Origin: Mugil cephalus
Taxonomy: Eukaryota; Chordata; Actinopteri; Mugiliformes; Mugilidae
Length of the DNA stretch: 64,000 nt
Direction of reading: 5' to 3'
Assembly: GCF_022458985.1 (NCBI RefSeq)
Contig: NC_061785.1
Span: 5,074,204 to 5,138,203, forward strand
In this document: positions 46,456 through 59,195 of the stretch, one piece after another
Numbering within the stretch: position 1 is the stretch's first letter
How the letters are laid out: the number at the start of each line of letters is the position of its first letter
Position numbers and translations under genes: made by a program
Notes under the pieces: model-generated
The model's database searches: none
Told to the model about the DNA's origin: nothing
The model's input: the letters and a program-made list of their open reading frames with translations, nothing else

Positions 46456-49400
46456 CTAGTAAGGAGAGAAGATGATCGGTGCATGTGTGGCCCTCAGGGG
46501 TCCCGGGGCAGGCCTGAAGAGAGTGGGGCTGATCAGGGGACCCTGGAAAATGGCGGTGGGACCCGGGGGCAGTCGTAACGCCAGGGGTCCGGACGCCATC
46601 GTGCACAAGGCAGCTGGGTTGAGGGGGCTGGTCAGGAAGCCTGCAGGCAGCGCCTTGGATAGCTGCTTCTGAAGGGCCAGTTTAGTCTGAAAACAAAGAG
46701 AAACGTTTAATTTAATCCAGAACGAGAGGCTAAAGCAATGCTAGCAACAATCTGTCTGTATGTCTGTCTATGATTACTGTTAATGTTAAATACTTTGATG
46801 CCTGCACTGATAAAAAGCTTGTGGTATTTGTATTACCGTAACTAACTGATAAACAAAATTCAAAGTGTGGCTGAACACTGGGAAGTTGCGCTTTCTGGGG
46901 AAAAAAAAGAAGCTGCCATTACGGTAATGATTACGCACCGCTGCTGTCGGCTGCAGGTTGGGGAGAGTGTTGAGCCCCAGGAAGAGAGAGTTGTTTAGAA
47001 GGATTTGTTGGTGAAATCAAAGTTGGTTTCTTACTCTTGAGACGTCACAAAGGTCTTTCAGACAAAAGCACAACTTCCCAGTACTCAGCCTCACTTTTTA
47101 ATATTGTCAGTAGAGCAAACCACTGTGAGTTACGGTAATTCAAACACTGTGCATCACCACCGACACGTTCGGGCTTTAAAGGGTTAATTACTGGTGAAGG
47201 ATCTTTGCACTTTTTTACATCACTTGCTACGCAGTGTATGAATCTTCCAAACCAAATTTTGTTGTTTATTCTGACAATGACAATAAAGATTTATTGATTG
47301 GATGACGGAGGGTTAGCTGCTTATATTAGCATACTCATGTTTAGCCTATATTTGCTTTAGCGGCTAGTGCTATTTATAAATATACATTATTATTATAATT
47401 TTGCATTCAATATTAAGCTATTGAAACATTGCACATGTTTAAATTTTTTTTTTTTTTTTTTCCCCAAACGTGCAACAATATGGTGATGGTGCAAGTGCCA
47501 TAAACATTATATATTATATACATAGGTACATGGGATTTCACCTGGAGACTGAATAGTCTCTTTGAATTTGTAAATATAATAAAGAATTATAAAGAATATA
47601 AAGAATATAATAAAGAATGTCTAATCAACCCAAGATAAATGATGGTGTGAACTAAACTAAACTAAAGCGTCGTTCTAATGCCTTTCAAATCCTAAACTAT
47701 TATCCTATTTTCCTAAAATAGCACAGTAGATGTTGTGATATGTATCAACGTTTTGACTTCTTTTTGCATGTCTTGAGTTTGTGTATATACATATATATAT
47801 ATATATGTGGTCTTTATTCACCATGGCTAAAAATAAAATGACATATTCTCACCGCTAAGACGGCGCTGGGCTGTAGTTTATTATAGGGGGTGAACTTCGC
47901 CTTGACGGGCTTCCCGGCCAAACGCTCTTTGTGTCTCCTGCTGTTCATGTGCTAAAAGAGGACGACGCAGTCAAGACCGACAGAGCGAAGGATACAAAGG
48001 CTGCAAATCCATTTCATGAAGTGATATTTATACGGGCGTGACATTAGTCGTATTAATAACAAATAGGATGAAACCTACACACCTGCTTCAGCTGGGTCTC
48101 GGAGTTGACGGACACCTGGCACAGCTCACAGTGAAAGGGCTGACCGGTCACGCCGACCGACGCCCTGGGCTTGCTCACCATCCGCTGCTTCATCCGACAG
48201 GTCGGCCGGGGCGACACTGGCGTCATCTTGACCCTGCGCTGCGATTGGCTGCCGTGGTGACCGTCCAGCATCTGTTTGTGCTTCGAGCCTGAATCAGCCA
48301 ATCAGAACGGAGGATCAGGTGTCAGTACGGCGAAAGGAACACGGATTAAAATCTGTTGTCAACAAACGCTAAAGTGACGGAGAACACACCGCTACAATGA
48401 GCCTCCAACTGGGAGCTGGAATTGACCGTCACTTTGCACGTGGGACAGTGGAGGTGTTTTTTGCTGCTCTTGGCCTCCTTAACCTCTTCCACCTTCACCA
48501 CAGCTGCCACCTCCTCCTCCTCCTCCTCATCTTCCACCTCCTCCACCTCCTCCTCCTCATCCTCCTCCTCCTCACCTCCTGTGCTGCCTCCCTGAGGGTC
48601 GGAGTGCGGCGCCGAAGCGGTGGCCGGGCTGCTGCACACCTCCGCCTGCGGGCTGCTTGTCGGTGGATCGGAGAGCTGAGGGGAAGGGGAGACTTGTGGG
48701 GACGGGTGAGGGGAGCAGAGCGAGGAGGAGGAGGAGGAGGAGTCGGGGGACGGTGTTGGTGGAGGGAGAGCTGCCACGGAGCCGGCCTGGGGGTTTTCAG
48801 GTTCGGACGACGTGCTCGGGCCTGTGGACAGAAGGACCAAACAAAAAAAAAACAACTTTAGTCATGTGGAGGAACATGCTTTGCAATTTGGGAAAAACAC
48901 TTTTTGGCTTCTGGTGACTTGTTAGATAAGAACATCAAGCCTGTTTTAATTCAGGGGGCCACATACTGCACAATTTGATCTCCAGGGGTTCGTTTCAGTA
49001 ACAACAGCATAAAAACCAATATATAACGACCACTTTTCCATTTGGTTTTAGTGCAAACTGGCACATTATGAGAATGTTTACATTTAATTAACTGTCCTTT
49101 TACAAAACATTTCATGAACAACCTGAACCTGAAAAGCCACATTGCTGCCATCTACAGTTTAGTCCTGGGCTTCAGTGTTGTGTTATGTTTGAAACTCGTA
49201 CCTGAGCCATATATTAGATACTGTCCTATTATGTGAGGTAAATGTTAATGTCTCTCTTTATGTTTGTTAAGGTTTTATATAGGTAAAAAATAAAGTCATA
49301 CCATCATTAATGTGAACCTTGATCTCAAAAACGCCACTTTACAAATGAATGAAGTTTGAAGTTAGCCTAGCCTTATGTTAGCCTTATGCTAGCTAGTTAT

Positions 49401-52400
49401 CTAGACTAAAGGCTTAGAAAAGTAGCAGCTAGCGTCATATATACTGTGAAACCCATGTGTGCATGTAATTTATGTCCATGTAGATAAATTTAACTGACAC
49501 ATAATTTTGCCTCAGTTACTACTAAGTTATTATGGCTAACATGCTAATGTTGTAATGATACGACTAATGATAGCACTACATAACAGTAAGACTAGTTTAA
49601 TTTTCACTATTTCTGACTTTTTATAATTTTTCTGAGTGATTTGAACCTTTTAACAGTGATGGATGAACACGGAGGCTGAGGAGAACGTAAAAAGCTCCAT
49701 GACTGATGAAGTGATTGGGCTACAAAGTATTTTACAGGCTCATTTAAGATATTTAAGTGGGAGCCTTTTACATATTACAGATTGTTACGTCCTTCTGCAC
49801 TTCCACACCTAAGAAGACTCGATAAAAGGCTTTATTAAAGAGGCCTAGGAGGATCACTTTTCAGCTGCAGAATGTCTGAGCTGTTTTTTTAACTACATAA
49901 ATCCTTATTTTTGTAACATCTTCACGCGTCTTCACTTTTATGTCGCGACTCTCGAGCCATAGGCCCATTAATGGTGAAAATAAGACATTTATTTCAACAT
50001 AGAACATCCGCCCCATAGGGTTACACTGTAGAATCTTCCCTCTGATGTAGCAAACGTGGCGCCCATGATTTAAGTTGGCCAGACTATTTCTAACACACGG
50101 CTCTGACTCTTACTAAATCAGTGTGTCTCCTAATGGACAAATTAAGAAGAGCAGTTAGTTTTATTGAAAAATACTTTTTTGCACTTTGCAAATTCATCCC
50201 ATGGGGCCAGATCGGACCCTCTGATGTGTGTGTTGTTTGCCACCACCTCTTTCTTTAACATGTTCTCTGGCACAAACTGGGCCAAACTCACGTGTCTAAC
50301 CAACAGCCTCCCCACATTAAACGTATCAGAACTCACTTATGAGGCCGTCACACGCCTTATGCAACTGCTATGCAAGATATTGTCCTGCAACCCAGGGCAT
50401 AGGTGCAGGGGGCTCGCTACAATAATATAAATCCTCCACAGCCTCTTAACTAACAATACGATACTATTTTTTTGTTTTTTTTTGCTTGCTTAGATAGATT
50501 TTTAAGCATTTGCATAAATGAATTAATATATACATGTCAGATTCCATGTACTTTTCAAGCTTCCTCCATTTTTTTATTCATAACATCATGATATATTACA
50601 CAGATTCTATATAATAAAGATATAAGAATAGAGAAATGTGTCCTGCTCGTGCAACTTTGTTCACATAAGCTGGTTATTACACCTTTTCCTTTCGTCTTCT
50701 TCGCCATCTGTCTTTATTTTTATATTTTTTCCTCTTTTTTCCCTCCCATTTCAATCACTCCTCCTTTGTCTGAGCATCTCTCCGTCACGCGCTCTCTGCT
50801 GAAGCTCCCTCTGTTGCCATCAATCAACAACCATGGCAACCGGTGGATGTAACAAGCTTATCATTATGTGGTTAGAGGGAAATTGATAGGTGCTGGAAGA
50901 AAATGGGAGGGACGAGATCAATAATGAAAACGGGGGAAAAAAACTAAACAAAACAGAAAAAAATAAAAAAAACAGAGACAGAGAATAAAAGGGGAAGATG
51001 GTGACATTTTTTTTGAGTCAGACTGAGTGAGTAATGGCTGAATGGGAGCAAAATAACAAACAGTAAAATCATTACTTTCACAGAAAACGTTTTCGCCGGC
51101 GGCGCGACTGAAAAACCAGAAGCTGCAACCTTAAGAATATGGAAATGATCCAGAAAGTACGTCTCCAGTATGTTTGTCAGAGGATTTCTGCATTTTAAAG
51201 AATATTTTTGGACACGGCTACGACAACATGCAAAGAGTGAAGCTGTGCAAAAAGGCCATGTCTTATATTTTAGAGCGCAGAGTATTTTTACATTAAACTA
51301 GAATAAATCATACGGCCTTCAGCTCTGTTAGTTAGTTATTCTGAGCACAAACCCAATTTTGACCATTTTTCTTTATTTTTCTCTTGTGGTGTGTGATGGA
51401 TTGGGCTCAAAAGCTTATCTCGAGAGCTGAGGCCTTAAGTTGATTAATTAAAAAGACGAAAAAATTAACTGGCAACTCACAGTCATTTGGGGGATTTTTA
51501 ATTCTAAGGAAAAGGATAAATATCAGCTGGTTCCAGCTTTTTAAATAATAAAAAAAAAATAACGTTTTGAGCTGAATATCTGTGAATTATGTCATATTTT
51601 TTAAATATTTTTGGTTCTCAGAACTCACATGGCTCTTTGTTGTCATATTTAACACACTCTAAAAAACAATTTAAAGTTACAAACAATATTTGATGCGTTT
51701 GGTCGACTCAGTATTTTTGGTACTAAGATCAGTTTAATATTGTGTTCAGTCTAAACTCATATTTCTGCATCACTTGGCTTTGAACTGGTGTCAAGTTCTA
51801 GTAAATTAATAAAACTGACTCAGTATTTTAATTCCACAAGTCTCTAAAAAATAAATGTTTTGACTCAACGGAGAAAATCAACGCACCAATTTCCATTAGT
51901 ATTTTTGAGTTTCGACAATTTCTCATTGAATTACTTTTAACCAACAAACTATTTTATTGAGTTATTATCTTTTCTTCCACAAACAACAGTGTTTTTTAAT
52001 TATGACCTGCTTAATATTTAATAAAGTTTAATGTAGAACACATATAGTAGGTGGAGTCGTCTCTAATTAATCTCTCCATCCGTTTGGCTGAAAAACATTG
52101 ATCTTCTCATATCATTATAAGTAATATAATTATAACTTTACATATTAGGAACAAGGACGTGGGACTCGTGTTGATCCTCAGGAGTGTAACTTCACCATGT
52201 CCCTCTCTTCTTCTGTTTTTTTTAAGTGCTTTAAGGCCTCTCGTCTTGCAGGGTGTCTTTGCTTGACGGGAGTAATCACCTGTCTGATTGAGCCAATGAT
52301 AGCAGGACAGGTAATAGCTGGTAATTAACCAGCTGAGTGGCAGCAGCCGAGCCTTAGCGCCTACATCGCCCCAATTACAACTAATTACTCAGAGGGTGGC

Positions 52401-52411
52401 GAGAAGGATGC

Positions 52412-52445
<34 letters not shown>

Positions 52446-55400
52446 GAAACATTTTCATACCTGTTTTGATCTTCAGATGTGAGTCGGCTGCTGTCCTGTC
52501 CCTGTCCCTGTCCCTGTCCCTCCCCGCTGTGGACTGGCCGTGTCCGTTCTTCTGCCGGGTCTTCTGGGTCTCCAAGGCCTTGAGCTTGCGAGCATGTTTG
52601 TGACCTTTGTAGTGGGCCTCCGCCTGCGTCTGGACGCCACATGAACGCACACAGACACGCACAAAGGAGCAGAGCGAGCAGAAGGTTAAAGTCGGACGCA
52701 CACGACGGCTGATTCAATTAGTGCCGGGGGCAGCGTGGAATCAGTAAACTGTGATGTCTCCGTCTGCTTTCACAGCTTTAACATGCCTCTGAAAAATTAT
52801 GCACGTGACTCGGAGGACGTCGCCATTTTGATCATCATCATCATCATCATCAGTGTCACAACGGCGCACAAAATGAGCATCGTCTGATTGGATCTGACAC
52901 TGAATGGCCCACGACACAAAACGACCTATGTGTCTTCCTCTGTAAAGGGGGACGGGGGGGACGGGGGGGACGGGGACACATTTATGGCAGTGAGAGAACA
53001 GACGCATGCAGATTTAGGATCCCAAAATGACTCAAGGTGCCTGTAAATAAACCAAGACCTGCTCTATGAGAGGGGACAACTGGAGCAGGATGTATTTAAT
53101 TGGTAGAATCGTCATTTATTTATTTAGTTATTGGTTTATTTTGTAGCGCATATTAATGTGAACAGTACAAACATGATGCATTGTGAATATGAAGGAGTTA
53201 GTCTTGCAATGCTCAATTTCATCCACAGTCTCGAAACAACATAAAAAGTCAACACAGTGCAAAGTTTAGACATTACAATACATTCTGATAAATATATGAA
53301 AACAGTGTGGAAACATTACACCCACAGGTTTGGTTGAGTTGGATCCAAAGTTTAAGCTTTAAAAGAACGAAAAAAGTTGGACTTTCTTTTATCTTTTATT
53401 CCAGTTTAACCTCCTGAGACCCTGCGTCCTCATACGGGGACGTTAAGTTTCAGGTTTGTGGCAGCTTATTCTGCTTCATTTAAATAATTATTTATCAAAG
53501 AAACAATTAATTATGAATAAAAAATGACCAGATATCACTAAAACTTTGTAATTAGCTAAACAATAATAAAAAATTAGTTTTCCTTTTGTTAAGTTGAAAT
53601 AATCACGACAGATATTTCTTTTTTTTGGCAACATATCAAATTTTATATGTAACTGTGTTTACATCAGCTATATAAAAAGCTGCATAATGTTTCTTTTTTT
53701 TCACCTTCATCCTTAAAGAGAAACACTTTATCCTTTCTGTTCACGAAAGACACGAGTTCCCCCCTTAAACCGACAGAGTCAGTGCGACAAGCCGTCAAGT
53801 ATCTGGCTTCACACGAGGCTGTCAGATAATTTGCTTCAAATTATCCACACCAGTTTCCAGGCACACACTGTACAGCAGCTCCCCCGCCTCCCCCCCCCCC
53901 CTCACTCCATCCCACTCCTCCTCCTCCTCCCTCCTCAACACCTTTGCATAAATCTCGGACGACGACACGAACAGAAAAGGGCACCACAGTGGGTTAAAGT
54001 GTGTGGCTGGGAGAACGGGGCTGAGCAAAGGGTACGCGCGCCCCTCGGCTACGTTGAATGTCAGCGCACACTACAAACCGTCCAGCGTGATTTTCAACTG
54101 AGTCACGGAGGGGGTGAGGTGGGGGGGGTGGGGGGGCACGCCAGCGTAGTACGACGAGACGAGTTCACTCTGTTCCGTCGTAGCAGCTTTGAGGCAGTTG
54201 AAGGAGACTGTGGCTCTGGACTCAAGTCGCTTCATGCATCATCATCATCATCATCATCGTCACGTCACAATCTTTCAAACACGACGACAGCCCACGATGA
54301 GAACATCATGCTCGATCCGTCACGAGTTGAGTCTCTCGTGCTTGTTCAGTTGAGTTTCGCAGCCTTAAAGGAATAATTTGGAAACTCTTCCAGTCTGTTC
54401 TGTTTTTATATTCACCAGTCTCATAGCAGGACAGAGGGTTCATTCTTTACACTGAGCTTCAGCATCACACAGCAACACTACAACATTTCTTTATTTTTTA
54501 TTATGAAATGTAGCAGTTTAATGTCTCATTTTACTCTGAACTGAAAGCGTAGACCAAATAAACAACTGAAGTTAAAAAAAAAAGGCAATATGAAACCCAA
54601 ATATGTTTTAAACTTTGTCTGATTTAACATGTGAACACATTCTTTCTTTCTAAGATGGAAATCAAATATTTTCAGAGAGTTCTTGTGTGTCACTAGTAGG
54701 GAGCTTCACTTTCACTCGCTTTCACTCCAGCTCCATGGGGTTAAAGTCTAGAGACTGGGCCATGGTCCACTACATGTTTTCAAGCTTTCCATCTTGTTTT
54801 TATCCTGAGATAGTTCCTGTAGAGCTTGGACTAAAGTTTTGGGTCATTATTTTGATGTAGGATGAAGCTCAGACCAACTTTACCAGAGGAAACTGATGCT
54901 GGTGTAAAACTTTTAACCTGTAGTTTATGTTGAGGCACTTTTGAAGTCCAAGGGACTTAATTTTTCCATGTTCATTATGATCATATCTTTACAAAATCCA
55001 TAATTATTTCTTATGGAAACACCAAACATAGAGTATGTTTTAACCTGGAAGACAACGGGACATGAAAAGCCTCCACGCTGTGACGATCACCTCAGCTAAA
55101 GTTGGTTTCACTCACTCAGAGCAGAACGTTCACGCAAAATTAAGTTGGATTTAGTTTTAGTTTTATATGTCTAAATGTGCCAAAACAATCTGCTACGTTT
55201 CATATAAGCAGTATTTAAGAAGTCGAACATAACGGATGAAATGATGATAAAAAAAAAATAGGCTATAAAACTGAAACACCTCATGGACACCTCAGCCATA
55301 ACATTATGACCACCACAAGATGGTTTAAATGTTTAAGTGGTCATAATGTTGTGGCTGATCGGTGCATAATATATAAAATACAATCATTCTGAACTATTCC

Positions 55401-58400
55401 TAATTTCTAATCAGTTTTCTTTGTGAGCTGCTCCCTACACAGAGGGAGGAGGAGGATGAGGAGGAGGAGGGCGTCCGTGAGCTAAAACACAACAACAACA
55501 GACTCCTGACCCCGTCACTGCAGATCCAATAATAAAAAAAAAAACAACTAAGAAACGGTTGCACACTGGGTCCCTTCATAGTTCAGAGTCATTGTCATTC
55601 TAACAGGTTCCTCCTCACAATATAAATGCAAATAGGTTTAAATGAACTCCGTCGGAATATGAACAGGCAGAAGTGATAAGGAGGAAAAGGAAACAGAACG
55701 AGCTGTGAAGGACCCGCGGTTAGAAAAGTGAACATCATGATTAGGATGATAAGAAAAAAAAAGGCTAAAGAGCTGGATTCTAGATCGCTGTTAAACAAAT
55801 AAATAAATAAATAAATAAAAGATGACCTTTACCTGACAGTTTGACAGGGAAAAAACAGCAGGATCACATCACACGTGTTCTGGTCTTTTTTTAGGTTCCA
55901 GTTTAAACTGTTTCTTTTAAAGAGTCTCAGTGAACCACGTTACTCAGAAACATTTCTCTCTAGTTTGGCACAAACTATGACACAGTCCTTCATGTTAAAG
56001 CATTTCTTCTCGCTGGCCTTCGGTCCAGGTTCAGAAGGATACGTTGCATCATTATTGTGCAAAACCACTTCATTTTACTCTCATTAACCCATTAATTCCT
56101 TAGTTCATATTTATTGTTTTCTAAGTTAATGTGGGACTGTGGATTAATTCATATTCATGTTGCCTGAACAGTGCTACAGTAACTGAGACTGTTTTTAAAC
56201 GTGCTATAGAAATAAACTTCGTAAACCTTTACTCGTGTTATTTAGGCTGAAAATGGTTGTTATTTACTGTAGCTTTTTGGTAAATGTTTGCACCTGTTAT
56301 GCACTAATTTGTACATATTTCCAGAACAGAAATCTGAATAATTACTAAAGTGAGGTTCAAATTCTGTTATTTACAGAGGCATTTTTGTATCACTCCATAA
56401 ATCATAAAATACTGTCAAAAAAATCTAAATTTGCCATGATTTTAGAGGTTAAATGTTCTATAAATCAGGCTCTGAATGATATATGATAAATCCCCTCTGT
56501 AAATACCTGCAGGATGTATTTAGGAATAAATGTGTAAAGTTTGGTTTGTGTAAGAGCTACTGAAGAGGAGATTTCTGTCTCAGAGCAGCAGAAAAACTCA
56601 TTTTGAAAAAACGTCTTTCAAGTTTGAAGCATGTTTAAAGAAAGAAACAATTAACTTCCTGGTAATAAAACAAAACCAAAAAAGGGTTCAATGACAGGGA
56701 AGGGGGTTATAATTTAAAAGGAGAACTTTATTTAACAAATAAACAAAACATTGTGTTCGTACAACCAAAATGAGTGTGTGGGTTTGGTGACGGGTTGAAA
56801 TAAAAACAACACAAATTTAAATGAGTTTAGAAAAAAAGGAGATTTTTGGGAGATACATGGATGAAGACAAGTTGTCTTAAATACTGGTTCTGTACTGGGG
56901 CATAAGCAAACACTTATATTTGGTTATAATTGAATTTTTCTCAATTTTCATCTGATGCATTTGAAGCCGCATTATTTTTTGTGTTAATTTATTTATGAAT
57001 AAAATCTGTCTATTTAAGCTTTAACCCGTTTCTAGTTGCGTTCTTTTCCTACGTGACGTTCCCGAACGCGTCCAACTTACCGTGGAGTTGAAGCGCAGGT
57101 GGCAGATGTTGCAGGAGATGATGGGTTTCTTCTTGGGTGGAGTCACACCAAAGGTGTGGTTGATCACCGCCTTCTGCACCGGATCCATCTGCACGTCACA
57201 GAAAAAGGTTTTAACTCAGAAAAGAAATGACTTCGGTACAAGGAGCCTGCACCTTATAAGACACTGACCATGTAGAGGACAACTGCAAAGCATCGAATTA
57301 TTATCATATATTTTGTACCTGAAATGTAACAGACTTTAATGCTTTTATTTTACCAACAATAAAAGACCAAATTCTATCTGCGTATATGTATATAAATATA
57401 TAAATATACATAGATTAGGTCACAGATGAACCACCTGTCTGTGCATTTATATTAATTCATTATTATTGTCTGTTTCTGAATCGTTTCCTTTTGCAGGATG
57501 AACATAAGTCGAGGAAATTACAGTCCAGATTTCACACTTTTTTTCCCCATAAAGAACCTTTTTTTGGATCACGCTCTGTTCGACTTTTAATCCCTGCAGT
57601 GCAGCTGTGCCATTCAACCTGTATTTTTAGCTTTAGGTGTCAGACAGGAACATTATTCCCCCCCCCCAGCCTCCCAGCCTCCCAGCCTCCCACATGCCAG
57701 ATACATTTAGCGCGTTCCCTCGGACTTTCCTCGTTAAAGGGTTAAAGCTAAATTTAGTCGTTAACGGCCTGTCGCTTCAATATTTGAAACCAGACTAAAC
57801 ATGTATACGTGTGTCTGCGAGAGGCGTTAAATCTCAGACGCCTCAAACATATGCTTCCATCTAGCAATTAATGTACAGCACATTCAGTGCGCCAGCGCAG
57901 AGCCGTGATGCTGTATTTATAGTTACTGCACAGTTCACATTTCAACCATAATAAACTCGGATTATAGATTCACATTATAGTTTTTCAGTTAATTAACTCT
58001 AAAGCGAATAAAAACGCCACTACATTTAAAAGCAATAAATGGATAATTGTTTATTAATGATGTGCAAACATGCAGGGAGGGAGATAAGTACTGAAGCTGA
58101 CTGAACTTATTTTATGTAATTGTCAAAAGGTTTATTACATATAATGAAAGATGGAGACAAGTGAAAATAATCTAATATTTTGCACTTTGCATGTACAATA
58201 TTTTTACATGCATATATTAAAGTTAAAATGTATCTTAGAGCTGCACTTAAATAAATAAATAGGGTGGGGGCGCCTGGTCATATAAAAGTTATTCAATTTC
58301 AATTGTTAACGACCAAATTAATGTGAAGAAAAAAAAACTTTTTAATTGATTCTGAATAGTTTAAGGACCACAACTAAAAACTATTTAACTCTTTCTCTCG

Positions 58401-59195
58401 TGAACACAGAGCTGCAAAAGAACAAACCTTTTTTGGGGAGTTTTTTACCTCCTCTGTGAAAGTTAGATGACTCAGACTTAGACCTAGATAAGACTTTATT
58501 CATCCACAAGAGAAAATGCTTGGTCACGCTCATAAAAAAATAAAAAAAACATCCTAGTCAAGACCATTAGTAAAATAAAAAATAGATTACCGGTGTTTTG
58601 GTTTGTTTTTTGGGGGGGAAAGAATACGGAAAGAATAATTTTATAACACATAAATAAATGTATGTGTATGATTTACTAGGTTCTGTGTGTTTGTTTCTAT
58701 TGTTTCTAAAATAAAAATGCAGGATTGACTGGATTTTGAACATTAAAATAATCTTTAAGCTGAAGATACATTTATTGGACCAATAATTTCCAATTGTGCA
58801 ATATCCCATATTCAATCTTGTACTTGTACATATATTTTTTTACATTGATGCGTGTATTCTTACTCTAATTTCCTACTTATTCTACATATTCTCATTGTCT
58901 ACATTGCTCTTTCTTCTGAACACTGGTTCACTTTGAGCAGGAGCTGCTGTAACACAATGTATTTTCCCCCCTGGGATCAATACAGTCATTCTGATTCTGG
59001 TTCAGTCTAAAGTGCATGGTGTGTGTTACGGTGTCCTCACCGTGTTGAAGTTGGGGAACAGGCTGAGCGGCGAGGAGCCGTTGACCCTGAGCGGCAGGAA
59101 GTGCTCCAGCTGGGCGTGGGTCTGCGGCTGGAGGGGTCGGCCCGGCATCGGCAGGGAGCCCAGCAGCGGGTGGACCTGGTTCTGGGACAGCGCGC
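46456..59195 (-). CDS. ZNF385C: ZNF385C-type zinc-finger protein (5' end outside window)
   Basis: Seven exons in transcript order: 59041-59195, 57081-57188, 52461-52629, 48390-48821, 48083-48288, 47853-47951, 46456-46686. Phases agree; introns are GT-AG; 1400 coding bases are visible. The first starts mid-codon, so upstream coding exons must lie beyond 59196, probably outside. Three matrin/U1-like C2H2 fingers are each split by an intron: [43 protein letters not shown] and [23 protein letters not shown]. Other family marks are [42 protein letters not shown] and the end HAPIIFSPY. Between fingers 1 and 2 lies a Pro/Ser-rich then Glu-rich stretch. Family members are nuclear and bind RNA or DNA; ZNF385A acts in the p53 response. 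The paralogue C is chosen because the gene neighbours DNAJC7 as in human; sequence alone could also suit B or D. Confidence 0.9.
46830..47145. repeat. Long imperfect inverted repeat in ZNF385C last intron
   Basis: Arms at about 46830-46900 and 47058-47145 match in inverse orientation: attaccgtaact, then gtgtggctgaacactgggaa against gtgaggctgagtactgggaa. The loop is about 155 bp. It may be a MITE with long ends or a structured intron RNA. No protein sense. Confidence 0.6.
48497..48594 (-). repeat. Coding GAG-rich trinucleotide tract of ZNF385C
   Basis: CTC/CTT-rich plus strand encodes on the minus strand an acidic run, [20 protein letters not shown] and onward. It is within exon 48390-48821 between fingers 1 and 2. 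Length is likely variable between individuals and species. Confidence 0.8.
48822..52460 (-). other. ZNF385C: ZNF385C intron with hAT fragments
   Basis: 3.6-kb intron. Around 48943-49150 and 50186-50225 are phrases shared with the hAT copy at 60690-60993 (for example 'ttgcaaattc' and 'ggccagatcggaccctct'), so decayed copies are present. A 27-base A tract at 52416-52442 lies 18 bases inside the intron after the 52461 donor (poly-U in the transcript). No other exon is recognised. Confidence 0.55.
52493..52522 (-). repeat. Coding hexanucleotide repeat (RD)n in ZNF385C
   Basis: Tandem CCTGTC/ CCCTGT units (about five) in exon 52461-52629 encode RDRDRDRDR on the minus strand. The unit is in frame, so changes in copy number would keep the frame. 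RD repeats occur in RNA-binding proteins, but here it may be simple slippage. Confidence 0.8.
53410..53620. mobile_element. Partial TTAA-preceded element (family of 4480-4971)
   Basis: CCTCCTGAGACCC follows TTAA (53406-53409), then the cgtcctcatacggggacg and caggtttgtggca phrases shared with the full copy. The right terminus is not visible. In a ZNF385C intron. Confidence 0.6.
55288..55364. mobile_element. Minimal Tc1-like hairpin MITE
   Basis: Only the two terminal repeats of the Tc1-like family remain, almost back to back: cagccataacattatgacca and tggtcataatgttgtggctg, separated by about 30 bp. It could fold into a near-perfect hairpin. Confidence 0.75.
58790..59000 (+). repeat. LINE-like 3' tail in ZNF385C intron
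   Basis: Ends ccccctgggatcaatacagt then cattctgattctgg, very like fish LINE 3' tails (gggatcaataaagt plus tctgattctg). The 5' part is lost. It ends only about 40 bp from the exon 59041-59195. Confidence 0.5.

Larger units (their letters stand above)
52630..57080 (-). other. ZNF385C: ZNF385C intron
   Basis: A 4.45-kb intron. It carries an (ATC)n stretch (52831-52852), G-rich units (52947-52976), a C run (53890-53902), a second (ATC)n (54236-54259), the partial TTAA element and a hairpin MITE at 55288-55364. The frame 53831-54376 is made mainly of these simple repeats. Nothing else is recognised. Confidence 0.6.

Noticed and set aside
48397..48861. 154-codon plus-strand open frame
   Set aside because: Antisense to the Glu/Ser-rich exon of ZNF385C; its leucine-rich product reflects the CTC repeats.
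52416..52442. A-tract as the poly(A) tail of a retrocopy
   Set aside because: No processed gene copy or target duplication is visible beside it; it is intronic poly-U close to a donor site.
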